Assembly: GCA_029532415.1 (NCBI GenBank)
Contig: JAQOTA010000052.1
Location: 1,922,001-1,986,000, forward strand
Direction: 5' to 3'
Length of the DNA: 64,000 nucleotides
Source: Marasmius tenuissimus
Lineage: Eukaryota; Basidiomycota; Agaricomycetes; Agaricales; Marasmiaceae
How positions within the stretch are numbered: position 1 is the first letter of the stretch; each line of letters begins with the position of its first letter. Shown in pieces: positions 1 to 11,727 of this stretch. The notes beneath the pieces are model-generated. The model was not told the DNA's origin, did not search any database, and saw nothing but the letters and a program-made list of their open reading frames with translations. The position numbers and the translations under genes are program-made.

Positions 1-3000
1 TGAATGGGCGAATGCGTCGCCTCATAACTCAGCTTGACGCCACTAAGAAGGTCTAACGCTCGTGATGCACTGGGCCATAGTACCGACATGTCGCTCAAAG
101 CCGTCATACACTGTCGGAGCCCTTGTGAAGCTTGGGGATTTGACGGTCGTAATGTAACTATGGGTCCGATTTCTCAGTCAGCAACGTATCTCACGATAAG
201 GAAAAAAGAATAAACGCACGAGTCAAGATGTGCATAATTCTATGTAGAAAAATACGGGGATAAGATCAGCAAACACAAAAAGGTCCGAATAGGTAAACCA
301 CGGGACTCACCCTGTAGCTAACATATACGCTGTCAAGAATGGAGAGGCCCTCTTCAGCGTGAAAGTCTCGCGCCACGCATTCACTATACAATAGCAGGTT
401 TAGTTGCCCAAGCATCTTAAAGTACAAAAGGAAAATTACCTGTGGCGCTAATGCGACTCGCAGCCTGCTGTGAGAGATCAAAAGCCTTCAACCCAAACGT
501 AGATCTCCTTGAACTCGCGGAGAAATCGGCGCTCGGAGAATTCGCCGAAGAAGCGCCCTTCCAGTTCGGGATGCTGTAGACAATGAATGTGGGTCACCGG
601 GTTCGACTCGTTGCATTGTACAGTACTCACAATGCGCGATTCAATAACAGCACCGCACCCCAGTACCGAATGTGGACGAACAGAACATGCGGCGGAGGTA
701 CCCTTCGTTTGCTGTTCGCATCGAATTGAAGAGCTTCAGGGAGTGCAAGATACCATTGGTCCAGTCTCGTCTCCAGCTCCGCGTATAGAGCCCGACGAGA
801 TACTTTGTGAGTGGACCTGACGGGGTAAATATTGGTGACAATGTCACCAATGATTGTAACTAAAAGAGGACATGTTGAATTCAGCGCTATGACTCGTCCA
901 AAATGAAATCCACAAACGTACACAAGGTCGACGTCGCATTGAATGTTAACATGATTTGCCCAGGGACGGCGGGATAGGAAACTTCAAATGAGTCGGACCT
1001 CAAGGGCTGCCAGAGCTCGTCGTCATACTGTATGGGAAGAGTCATGAGTACGACAAAGACCGCTGTACCCACGAACGCCTACCTCTGTCACCTCCGGCAG
1101 AGGTGTGTCGTAGTCCTCTTCTCGTATGATGATTGGACGACCTTCAAGAACAGACCCAAGTAAGTCGGCGAGCGCCCCGAAAATGAGGATAGACTTACCC
1201 ATATACACGGATCCGTATCTTTTCATTTCGGGAGAGGTCAGCGTCAAAAAACTCACAATGTGTTCATACCGCCCACCTGTCTGCGAGACAGCATATCCAC
1301 CATATCTGCCGACGAATTTGTGTCTCGTCCCTGGAAAACAGGTCGTGTCCGTGTTGTTTCCAGTGCTGGGAATTAGAGTTCAAGCCTAAATCTATCGCCT
1401 GTTAGGTCATCGAAAACAAAAAGATAGGAGTTAAAATTCAATCCGGATATGAACTCGGCGGGAGCACCGACCATGCGTATTGCCATGCCTATAGAGTGAG
1501 TTAGCTAAACTTCAAAAGGAAACGTTGTAATCCTTTTTACCGATATATATCCATCCCTGTTCCATACTCCCAACACCAAACTCCCGGTACCCGAGCAGAA
1601 GTAAGGCTTGGACCGTCGATGGGCGAGAGCGATCAAATATCTTTGCTAGATGATCATCAATACCTGTCGTCGCAGGAACAAAGGAACAATTTTCACTCAG
1701 CATCTTCCGGGCGGCCTCGAGATACTCAACTCCCGCTTCCCACATTTTGCCATTGGCTGGCTTGGGCTCCATATTGTCGACAAACCTGGCAGTGATTGCA
1801 TACATTGAGAGGAGCAGGAGGGTGTCGGCTTGTTGAGACGACTCCGGCTTCGGGGATGAAAACTTTGCTGGTATAGGTTCGGGAGCACGTCTGGATCATA
1901 CGTCAGTCTTAGTTTTAGAGTTTCCGATGAGAAAGAAATTATGCACCCTTGTTTCCTGAGGAATGAAATGCCCGTGAGTAAAGATGTAAACGAATCATCG
2001 CTGATAGTAAGTACAACGCACCGTGCCTCGTATTCAGTGAGAAAACGACTTTTGTGAATGACGGGGTAGACAGGATGAATGTAGGTGAAATAAAGGTCAA
2101 TCAGATGGTCTTGAAGCGCTACTGGAGGGAGTGCGGCATCAGAGCCTTCGTCCTGTGCGATGCGTGCGACATAGTCTTTCGACGGTGGCCACACTCGAGC
2201 CATGGGCAACATCCTGGCGTGATTGATGAAAAAGGCTGGACGGATGCACATACTCGTAATCGGACTCACCAGATTCCTCCCTCATTCCGTTCATCCGTGC
2301 GGTTGTCTTTGCTGAGCAGATGCAAGCCGCTAGCTTTGCCGTGGAAACGAATCTGTGAGAGACGTGAGAAATGGGAGGCCTGTGAATGAAAGAAAACACA
2401 TACCTCTTGATTCTCAGTCAACGACAACTCACCAATCCCCTCTGTCGGATCTTTTAGGGAGTCATGTTCGTCCGAATCTGTGGTAGTTAGATATCAGCAA
2501 GCACACATATCAGGCTTAGATACCATCGTCGCACCTGAGGTAGCCTCTAATGTATACATATCGTTCCAATCCACTGGTGATGTTTCAAGACGCCGTCTTT
2601 GAGTCGCTGGCTGACCCGACTGGCTCGGCGTGGAGCATGTGGACGCATATATGGGCGAGGATGCTGAACCAGCTGAAGCCAGTCGATTTGACAGGTTGTC
2701 TTGCCATTCCTGCGTTGGAACGATGGAAAGTCCGCGATCTGCCGCAAATAAGCAAAGACATTGATATTCACGGGATCGATATACCCACCCATATTGGTAG
2801 AGACCTTTTCGCGGGAAACCCTCGACTGCCTCCGCGTCCGCGACTGATCGCGTCCGGGCACAGTCCCATTACTGCGTAGCACAGAAGCAAAGAAGTCTTC
2901 TTTCGTTGAGTTTGTGGCCTGAAACCTTCTGCCGGATGGTCCCTAAATGGATTGTGACGACTCGACCTTAGCCTTGAAAATCAAGCGGAATTAAATGATC

Positions 3001-3556
3001 GACGAACGTAGGGCCCCATATCCACCCTCTGTAAGATATCGCGCGCAAGCTCATCTTGTCGCAGATCAGCAATAACACTCCTGACTCGAGGGTCTGGGCA
3101 TTGGAGAATGACGCCCAACAACGACTCGACCTGGTGCCACCTTTGTTCAATGGCGTGAATGTATCCTTTCGGCGGACCTCTTTTATAACTCGGACCTACA
3201 GTCATTATCAGTAACCTTGTGATAGTGCGACACGATGACAGAAAAGGTACCCAGGAAAGTACATGCTACGCGAGAAAGGGTGAGAAGTCAATAGGAGAAG
3301 TAGAAGGTTTTAGGACGCACCGGTGCCAGTTAACGCACAACTCTTGCAGGGTACTCCTTCGTTGGGACCGCGCTCGCATTTACTCTTTGTTTTTCGACAC
3401 TGATCACAAGCTGCGGAATTTTGAGAGGGAAGGAATGAGATGCGATTCACCGGAGTTTGCAGAAATATACGTACCTCGACTGCTTCGCTTTCGGGATGCA
3501 TTCTGGGAGTCATGACCCTCGCCGTCGTCAGAGCCTTCAGAACCGTGCCAATCCAT
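1..3556 (-). CDS. Zn2Cys6 fungal transcription factor (C-terminus off the left edge)
   Basis: Nuclear DNA-binding regulator of the Gal4 type. I chose the ATG at 3556 (MDWHGSEGSDDGEG). After a short intron come the cluster residues ACDQCRKTKSKCERG and PCKSCALTGTG; the sixth cysteine lies in a 15-nt micro-exon (3251-3265). Next is a linker (SYKRGPPKGYIHAIEQRW) and then the fungal regulatory domain: YFTYIHPVYPVIHKSRF near 2080, LLLLGYREFGVGSMEQGW near 1575, GRPIIIREEDYDTPLPEV near 1110 and QWYLALPEALQFDA near 730. The leftmost 200 bases still read like this family's C-terminal helices (CMTALSDMSVLWPSASRA), so the stop lies outside the window. At least eight exons are needed. The target pathway cannot be told from the sequence. 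Confidence 0.85.
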
Positions 3557-4040
3557 TAGGGATGGCTGTAACTGAGGGCGGGAAAGAGAACGATGATGAT
3601 GGTCGGTGGTAGAGTTTGGCTGTACGTCAAAGCAGGAACGCAGATCTCAGTCACCACCCTGAATTGTGAGGATTATATAATGCTTACTTCGGTCCTATGC
3701 CGGTGCTTTATAACGACTGGGTGCTCCGAAAGCGGCTATGAGCGGCAAAGTCCGCCGGGCTCCTTGAGGCACCCTGAGAGGCTCCTTGCACCACCGAGGG
3801 TCCAAGTAAAAAAAAAATAATTTTTGGCGATCGTCATGATTGGTTTTTCACCCAAGAGGGTTGACGTTGACAGAGGACAAAATAAGATAAAATTGTGCAT
3901 GCAACTCGAAAACAAATTATCCATCCCAATGGGGTGCTCAACTGGAGGAGTTTCTTGACCAGGTTCGTCATCCAACCTATAATCATCACCGTCATACATC
4001 CCACAGTCCAACATTTCGTGGTATAGATCACCACCTCTGA
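3557..4040. other. Intergenic region, promoter side of the Zn2Cys6 gene
   Basis: This 484-bp gap lies between the start of the regulator gene and the 3' end of the NIPSNAP gene, both on the minus strand. It should hold the regulator's promoter and the NIPSNAP 3' UTR. It includes an A9 run near 3809. I see no convincing gene in it. Confidence 0.5.
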
Positions 4041-5329
4041 TCACTTGAGGGGGCTGTAAGACAACGGAGAGAGAATAAAGGAGTCCATCGTCTTCGCGAG
4101 CTGGGCAGTCTGAGTAGTAATATTGGTCAATGAATTTGATCGGACACGGATGTATCCGCACTCGAGTAATGCTCACCTTGTCAACGGTTTCAGCCCAACC
4201 GTCCACCTGCCAGGCTTTCTCTCGAGTTTCCTTACGGTGCTGCAGGCTCCTGTAGAATGGTTACACGGTACAACGGTGCCATGGCATTAGCAGAGCCCCA
4301 TATGAACAGATTCAGGGAGGATAAACGCGACGCACTCATACTGCCACATGTGGTGAACTTGGTGCAGCCGACCGACTTGAGAGAACCATGCGCCCACGGG
4401 CGCCACGAATTTGCGACGCGCTTCTATTCCCCGTCGCCTGCATAATGTGATCAGACCAAACGCAAATGACAAAGATTCAGTCAACCATCCTACCAGGCGT
4501 TCTCCCACTCAAGCAACGTTCCTGGCACGAGCTGGTAGGTTCTCAATTCGAATATTCCCCCTTGAGAATGGGGAGGTGCAGTTGGAAAGAATGCAAATTC
4601 TTGATTTAATTGAGAACTTCTCGAGTTCAAGAACGGCAGCATGGCTTCGTATGATTTCAAATGCTAAGTAAACAGGTAACGGAATAACAATATCAGATAT
4701 CGATACCCGAACGACGCGCACAACGATGGAACGCACCTCGGAATTCTTGATGAGCTCACACGTCTTGTCGTATCCCCCGTAATTCTCGTACTCCAATATG
4801 TGGAAGATGGAATCCTTCTCACCGACCTCGCTTTCCCAGCTGCCGGTGAGCTTGACGTGGAGCCTCTCATCCTTCACAAGACCCATGTAGTATTTCTCCC
4901 TGATGGAAGCCCATGAGATGTACCCAGAGTGGTTCGAGAACGGTCTTACGCAGCCTCCTTATACTCTTTCCTTCTATCCGGTTTCACGCGATGGACTGGC
5001 GATGGACGTCATCAGCGAGATTCGGGTTGTTATTGTCGACAATCTCACTCTCAAATTCGTGAACATACTTTCCACGCCCTACAAGTCTCGAGTGCTATTG
5101 GATGCGAGAAAAACGTTGGACAACGTCGCAATTTCAGGCCCATTGGACAGCTCACCTGGAGAACCTCCGCTTCACCAGCCTTCTTCGCCTCTGGGGAACC
5201 GTGCAATAAAGACTATGTTCAAGTATCAATGGAAAAAATGGTCTTCAACGACGACATTGTGAATACCTGTACCGATATCGACCGTCTTGAAGTGCCAGTA
5301 AGTAGTTTTGAGGCAGACGTGCGGAGCAT
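4041..5329 (-). CDS. NIPSNAP family protein, mitochondrial
   Basis: NIPSNAP proteins are mitochondrial ferredoxin-like-fold proteins linked in animals to vesicle transport and mitophagy; the fungal role is unclear. The start at 5329 gives a basic, hydroxylated presequence (MLRTSASKLLTGTSRRSISV). Hand-joined exons then read SLLHGSPEAKKAGEAEVLQ, HSRLVGRGKYVHEFE, IHRVKPDRRKEYKEAA and KLTGSWESEVGEKDS, followed by HILEYENYGGYDKT. The second half is HLKSYEAMLPFLNSRSSQLN, FAFFPTAPPHSQGGIFELR, TYQLVPGT, then WRRGIEARRKFVAPVGAW. The last exons are SLQHRKETREKAWQVDGWAE and TAQLAKTMDSFILSPLSYS, ending PLK-stop at 4041. All joins keep frame with GT-AG introns, and both NIPSNAP repeats are complete. Confidence 0.93.
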
Positions 5330-5612
5330 GATGGAGTTAAGGAAGGGAAGAATGGGCAACTGTATGGTCACTGTGGACCTTGTACAACACGACCGCGTAA
5401 CAGCGCATAACGCGGTTAGCTCCGTGACGTAATTTGCGGGGTAGAGCAATGTGGGAGATACCATCCAGTCAAGTCTGGGCTTTCAAGTCAGATTTTTGCA
5501 AGCATCTGCTCATTGAATTGATCAGAAAGTACTACTACATATCATCCTGTTAGAAGAACTCAAAAGTGGCCCAATGCTTTCGTGGGGGTTGAAGACGTCA
5601 TGCAATGCGAGC

Positions 5613-7422
5613 TCACCCCGTTCCACGAATCCACATTTCGTAAATGCACCAGGACTTCATTGTATCATTTCCGAGCATGAAATGGAAGGAGAACGAAACC
5701 CTTGACTGAGGGGATATCGTCCCGATATGACATGTCATGAGAGTAGAGCCCTCAACGGGGTCACATACTGGAGTTCCGCCTCGGAGGACAAACTTGACAG
5801 AAGAATCCGCGGCTTGTGTTAGTCGTTCCCAAACTTTTCCACGTAGACCAGAACATACCGACTTTGCTCCGGCGAGGAGGTGGAAGGATCCTTTGCGTAT
5901 CATTGCTTGGGCACCTTGATCGACCAACATCGCGATCTCGAGGTGTTTCCAATGAAGAGGCGCGCCGTGCAAAACCTCTAACGCGAGAGATTCCCCTTTC
6001 CTGTGGTAATAAAGACAATTCAGGTCAGTGCGCAGTCGTTCCGGCTTTCAGCACGAACTTTGCACCGTTGCGACAGAAGCCTGTTTCTAGTTTGCCGTCG
6101 ACGGCTTGGGAGGGGGGGTGTTTCAGGTAAAAATCTCGTTCCTCCTGCGCGAGAGATTCAATATTCCGGGCTTGATTATCTAGCATGGACCGCGCTGATT
6201 GTACTCGCATGTCCGGTGTGCTGTTTAACAACTGGACGGACGTTGTGAGAACACAAGCGGCACCAACACATGGTGTTACCGATGTCAAAGTCTCCGCCGG
6301 CGACTCGGAGCGAGCAAAGGGGTCTTCCACGTTATTGGGAAATGTACATGACTCCCCTTCGCAGAGCACGACGGAATCTAAAAGCTCCCCTGCTCTCCGC
6401 TATTCGTGTGGGTCAGCGGTGGGACACCGTCGAATACAAAAATAACTATACTCCGGTACTCACGATGTGGTGATTATTCCTCTCTGTTCCCTCCTGACCA
6501 ACCGTAAACGCCTGACCACCTCCTAAAGGAGTGTTTTGGTCGAACCAATTCTCAGGAAATGTGTTGCGGAGGACGGAGAAGTAATTGTCTGCCATTTTTA
6601 CTTCCTCTTCCGTGAGGTTCAGGGCTCGCGTGGCCTCCAGGAAGCCACGGGCCTCTGATCGAGGTATAATGGAACCATATCCAAGCCAGTTAAAGGAGGT
6701 GTGGACCCTGTGGTCCACAGTAATCCTAGACAAGGTGCTAGCAAGCATTTCATCAGGAGGTTGCAGGAAAATTCCAGAGGGGCTCGTTTTCGCGATGCGG
6801 GCGCGTAAAGCGTAGACTATCTCGGGTAAGACGAGGTAGTCGTCATCCTGAAGCAATATGAAGGATCCGGAGGTGTATTGGCAAAACGGGTAAAATTTAC
6901 CTGAATGAAGCAATATGGTGTGGAAGCTAACGCACAAGCATTGAATCTCGCTGCGAAATACGCGTTGTGGGGGGAGTTCTCTATCCGTATTTTGCGCTGG
7001 CAACCTAGTAGATCCTATGTGTCACGTACTTTTTTAAGCCCAAGAAAAGAGAGGGGGGAGGCAGAAACTCGAACCTCGGTGAGCACTACCGACGGATTGT
7101 TGTTCCAAATGAAGATTGTCTCTAGAACGCCATCCAACGCAGGGCTGCACAGTACTGAAACAATGTGAATGACATTAGGAAGTCTCGACCAGTTGAGGAT
7201 CACAGCAGTGACATCCGCAGTACCAGGATCTGGCGTCGGTATATGTTGAAGTGAGAGACGTTCGAGCGGTTGGTTTGCAAGCCTTGCTAAGTGCGAGACT
7301 GGTAGTACATCCTGTAGTTCCGAATCAAGTAGCTGTGAATTAGGAAAGATCTTTGTGCATAATAACGCGAGGAACGCGAGAAAAACGATTAATGTGTTCC
7401 AGAAGGATAAGGAGAAGGACAT
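5613..7422 (-). CDS. Putative type II membrane glycosyltransferase
   Basis: The N-terminus (MSFSLSFWNTLIVFLAFLAL) is a signal anchor, so the enzyme probably faces the Golgi/ER lumen. The catalytic part begins VTAVILNWSRLPNVIHIVSV and continues with TIFIWNNNPS, NSPHNAYFAARFNACALAS and a metal/sugar-nucleotide motif, QDDDYLVLPEIVYALRARI. A later block has FNWLGYGSIIPRSEARGF and LTEEEVKMADNYFSVLRN. This layout (NNN loop, NSxxN, DDD, acidic helix) fits a GT-A fold transferase. I cannot give the CAZy family or donor sugar. The C-terminal exon (LRGGTPVCDPVEGSTLMTCH) ends at 5613, but a splice donor overlaps this stop, so another short exon is possible. The gene is divergent from the MoaA-MoaC gene, with 188 bp between starts. 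Confidence 0.7.
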
Positions 7423-7610
7423 CCGCCAGTGGCCGAACGTGGGAAACGTTGAGCAGGTATTGTTGCACGTTACCGGTCACGATGACAAACATAACTCCTT
7501 CTGTTACATGTCAGTGTCACCCGGCCGGTCCACTTAATCAGTACCAGTATTGATGGAGGTTTGGGGAGAAGAGTCACTTTCACACCTTTGGCTTCCCTCT
7601 TCTCTGTAAA

Positions 7611-9839
7611 ATGCGGTCGACGTTGCTGAACCCAACAAGGGCACCGCGTCAATATGGCTTCGTAGCTAGGACATGCAGAAGTTATGCTAATGCAGCAAGT
7701 TTAAAGCGCCTTGCTCAAGTGTGTATTGGCCCTTTTCTTTTGCTTATATGTGCTAATTATGTCTTTGAAGGCTCGGATATCACATTTAGACGACACAAAC
7801 CCCTTCTCTAAGGCCCTCGTAGACTCATTCCAAAGGCGGCACGACTACCTGCGGATTTCTCTCACGGAACGGTGCAATTTACGATGTGATTACCCTTCAT
7901 CGGATCCTGTAACTAGTCAGGCGACTCAAATAGCATCCAGGTTTCTACTGTATGCCAGAGGAAGGCGTTGAGCTCGCTCCGAGTGATCATCTATTAACAA
8001 ACGAAGAAATTCTGCGCTTGGCCGAACTATTCGTGAAAGCTGGTGTCAAGAAGATCAGGCTCACTGGAGGTGAACCCACAGTGCGTAAAGGAGTCCTGGA
8101 TATAGTCGGTGCGTCGCCCTTGGATTTTGATGTTTGTTCTTGGCTAATGAATTCCTCTAGCTGGTCTCAATGCGTTGCGGAACCACGGTCTGGAATCTAT
8201 AGCGATGACAAGCAACGGCATTGCACTACACCGGAGGCTCCCTCAATTTGTTGACAATGGCCTAACTCATCTAAATTTGAGGTCATCAACTCTCACCCTA
8301 TCGCAATATTCACTCTAACATCCCTTACAGTCTCGATACGTTGGATCCATTCAAGTTTGAGTTCATGACCAAGAGAAGGGGCCACGATGCTGTTCTCAAG
8401 ACTCTGGATGCTGCGCTATCGTCCGAAAAGCTGGAAGTAGTGAAGATGAATGTCGTGGTCGTGCAGGGGCTCAACGATAACGAAGTCTTGGATTTTGTCG
8501 AATTGACAAAAGACGCTCCTCTTTCGGTTCGATTCATCGAGTTCATGCCATTCACAGGTGAAATCTATCCTTCGGTTCAATTTGCCGTTGTTGATCGATA
8601 TTTAGGCAATAAATGGGACAAGAAAAAGATGGTCCCATCGTCCGTCTTGTTGGAACGAATCACAGAGAAACATTCAAACACCACGCGGATCTCAGACGAA
8701 GCAAATGATACGGCGCGTTCATGGAAGGTCCCTGGTTATCGTGGTTCTTTTGGATTCATCAGCAGTATGTCCGATCATTTCTGCTCGTCTTGCAATAGGT
8801 TGCGCATCACGGCAGATGGTCAAATCAAGGTACGTTTATATGGACCTCACTTTGTCCGCCGGGCAGCTTAAAACACGTCTCAAAGGTTTGTCTATTCGAC
8901 GACAAGGAAGTCTCCCTTCGCGATAGACTTCGAGATGGTGCTTCCGACGCAAGCCTGATGCAAGTGATCGGTCAAGCCGTGTTCGGAAAACAGGAAAAGC
9001 ATGTACAGATGGAGGATATAAATGTCACCACGAATCGACCGATGATTCTCATAGGCGGTTGAGTGTCTTTTACTCATGTAGCATAGTTGTCATTGTATCA
9101 CCAAACTCATGATTGATGCGATCTTTGTTCCTCAGGTTTTAAACCCGTCGACTGGAAAGCTAAACGTGTTCCTTATGTTCAAGCGAGGAGCCATCTACAG
9201 CCATGGCTCGCCCCCCAGTCCACGATCCCAATGAGCAACCTCCGTCTCTTCCATTCCTCTCCCAGCTCCTCTGTACAGCGCTTGACCCACCTTGACGAGT
9301 CGGGGCGTCCCAACATGGTCGACGTCTCTGACAAGTCCGTAACCAAACGGAGCGCTACAGCTGTTGGTCGCATTCAAATCCCGCGTATTGCTTACGACCT
9401 AGTCACGTCGAATTACCCCACCGACAATGATTCGCCGGATGGGCGCAAGAGTTCCATTGATGAGAGCGCTAAAAAGTCGCTTCGCAAAGGCGACGCCTTA
9501 ACTATTGCCCAGCTCGCAGCCATCATGGGAGCCAAAAGAACTGCAGATTTGATCCCGTTGTGCCATCCACTATCTTTGTCGAAAGTGAATGTTTCATTGA
9601 CACCCGAAGTTGTTGAAACCCCGCCGAATGCCTCACGATACAGCATATTGTGTCGGGCGACTGTAACATGCGAGGGAAAAACTGGCGTGGAAATGGAAGC
9701 ACTAACGGCCGTGTCCGTCGGGCTGTTGACTGTCTGGGATATGCTCAAGGCCGTTGCTGGGAAGGAGATGCTCATTGGTGACATCCACGTGTCGCACAAG
9801 TTCGGAGGTAAAAGTGGCGATTTTGAAAGAACAGAATAA
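7611..9839 (+). CDS. MOCS1: MOCS1-type molybdenum cofactor protein (MoaA-MoaC)
   Basis: Makes cyclic pyranopterin monophosphate from GTP, the first step of molybdenum cofactor synthesis, in mitochondria. The N-terminus ([20 protein letters not shown]) looks like a presequence. Splicing (introns 7719-7770 and 7886-7940) restores the radical-SAM motif CNLRCFYC followed by [20 protein letters not shown] and the C-terminal cluster [18 protein letters not shown] (C-x2-C-x13-C) complete MoaA, which ends MILIGG then TGA at 9060-9062. An intron at 9058-9135 removes this stop and joins in frame to a MoaC domain containing [57 protein letters not shown] and FGGKSGDF, stop 9839. The retained form would be MoaA only; the spliced form is the fusion. 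Confidence 0.93.
9058..9135 (+). other. Intron deciding MoaA-only versus MoaA-MoaC fusion
   Basis: The exon ends ATA GGC G and the intron starts GTTGAG, so the unspliced message reads Ile-Gly-Gly-stop. The intron ends TTCCTCAG; joining its 3' exon (GTTTTAAACCC) rebuilds the second glycine codon and stays in frame with MoaC. Length is 78 nt, normal for this window. Confidence 0.8.
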
Positions 9840-9878
9840 TGGTAAACTACTTCACGGTCTTGTAGCGCTATCGATTCT

Positions 9879-11006
9879 CTACCAGTGTCCCTTTTCAGTA
9901 CCCATGAAACCCAGCTCCAAAACCTCTTCAACGACGGCGCCGGGCCTCGCATCCAGCCCCATGAATCCGATACGATCGTAAATCTTGCGGGCGCTATTGA
10001 GGACGCCCACATACAGAACTACGGTGCTTTTTTTTCCGTCCCTCAATGTCCTGTAGATTTCATTGTCAGAAAATCGCGTGGGTATACGAGCATACTGCCA
10101 GAGAAGCTCCTTACTCGTTTGTCGCGTGGTGAACCAGTCGCTCTGCCGAACCTTTGTTTCTGAACCGGGGCAGCGTGTAAACCATGGTGACTGCAGCTAC
10201 ATGTTCCGTCGCTCGAGTGATTGCGCAAACAGCAGCAATGGTCCCTTTCGACTCGTAGACAAAGAGCTGTCCCCTGGATATCAGCAGTCTTGCCTCCGCT
10301 CCTGCCTTTTCAACAGAGAGCGGGAAATGCTGAAAATATCCATCAGTCCTCTAGCGCTGAAACATTCCTCAAAAGTGCTTACCGAGGTTCTCGAGAATTC
10401 CTTGCACATCACTGCCGCTACATCAATGTCTGCCCCGCCAGCGACTCGAATGGTGTCCCCGACCGGAAGACTGTCTTGGGTTTTGGAGAGGGATCGAGTG
10501 GTGCATTTTCCGAGCAGGGCATGATAGTAGGGGTCCTGGACGGTGTGGTAGCCTGTGAGCATGGTCCACGCTCTCGCGAAGGTATTGACAACTGCCAGTG
10601 CCCCAAAGACAGAGAAGACTCTTTTTGGGTGCACCAAGGAGGCGAGTTTACCTGTGGCACTTTCGACGACCGAAGCCATCTCAGTTTCGCTAGCACCAGG
10701 GGCCACCCAAAGGAAGATTGGATAATTCCCCAGTTCGCCCTTTACGCAGGATAGGACCAGCTTCACAGAGAACCCTCTTCGTCCTTCGAGAACGCACGGC
10801 ATCGACACAGAAATCCAATGCGAAGTCGACTCTGGAACGATGAGGTCCTGTTGAGAGACCCTCTCGACGGGGTCGTGTCGTTGAGAGTCTCGCAACGACC
10901 ATGCGTGAGCGAGGACGATGTTGGCAGATGCCTCCTCGTCCTTGAGATAGGCGTGTGCTGCGGACAGAAAGTCTTCTGCGTGCAGGTAGTGGCAGACTTG
11001 CGACAT
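9879..11006 (-). CDS. GNAT-like N-acetyltransferase
   Basis: The start at 11006 gives MSQVCHYLHAEDFLSAAHAY; an upstream in-frame ATG at 11063 is an alternative. The first half (WISVSMPCVLEGRRGFSVKL and FPIFLW-like NYPIFLWVAPGAS) matches the N-terminal part of basidiomycete GNAT-like proteins. The second half carries the acetyl-CoA binding core: LFVYESKGTIAAVCAITRAT, AAVTMVYTLPRFRNKGSAER with the basic-x-x-G-x-A loop, then VLNSARKIYDRIGFMGLDAR typical of GNAT strand 6 and the last helix. It ends GTEKGHW-stop at 9879. It is convergent with the MoaA-MoaC gene, only 39 bp from its stop. The substrate is unknown. Confidence 0.78.
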
Positions 11007-11727
11007 GGTTCGACTCGAGGTAGACCTTTGAATTTCTGGCCACAATTTATATGATAATACCAAGTGCCAAACAGCATGGTCTCCCGAACCCCGCCGTCAT
11101 AAGTCGTACATTTCAGGCTAGATCAGACCACGCCAACATTTGTCCCTGGCGACAGTGGATCTCGTACCCAGAAAATGAAAGTACTGGGTGCCGGATTTCC
11201 GATTTGCCTTGACCTGTCGTCCGGTTGAGGCGCCCCCCCAGCCTTTCCTCTCCACAGGAATCTCAATCACGACCTGCTGTGCGCTCCGAAAGACAGTACA
11301 GCTCGGGAAATTTCCTCATTTTGTTGTGCTGTAAGTCCCGAGTCGGATGAGTCGTGGGCTCCCCTTCCGCGGAATCTCGATACCAGTGGCTCTCTGCACT
11401 ACCTTCACAGTCGTCCTCATAAAAGGAAGCATGCACCATCCTCCATAATCGGAAAGTGTTCCTCGCCGACGCTTTTCTCTTTCGAGACGGCGCACTACTC
11501 CACAGGACGCTGTTGCTACTACGGTGGGTCCAGTGCTCTATCCTGACACGATATTCAGTTTATTTTTTGCTTGTATTGAAAAAATAATTCAGAGCACATG
11601 CAACACTCCTTAGTATCTAACATCAAATCTGGACCCTTTTCCTGGTTCGTGGCCCGTTTCAAGTGAAACGGAGGGGTGGACCTGAGGTCTGAGGAGCAAG
11701 CGACTCGGGTTATAATCCCCCGGAGCG
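11007..11727. other. Intergenic region upstream of the GNAT gene
   Basis: About 720 bp between the GNAT start and the thioredoxin-like gene's stop, both on the minus strand. It should hold the GNAT promoter. It contains several C- or T-rich stretches. A 16-base motif resembling a tRNA T-arm near 11707 was checked and rejected. I see no coding exon on either strand. Confidence 0.4.
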
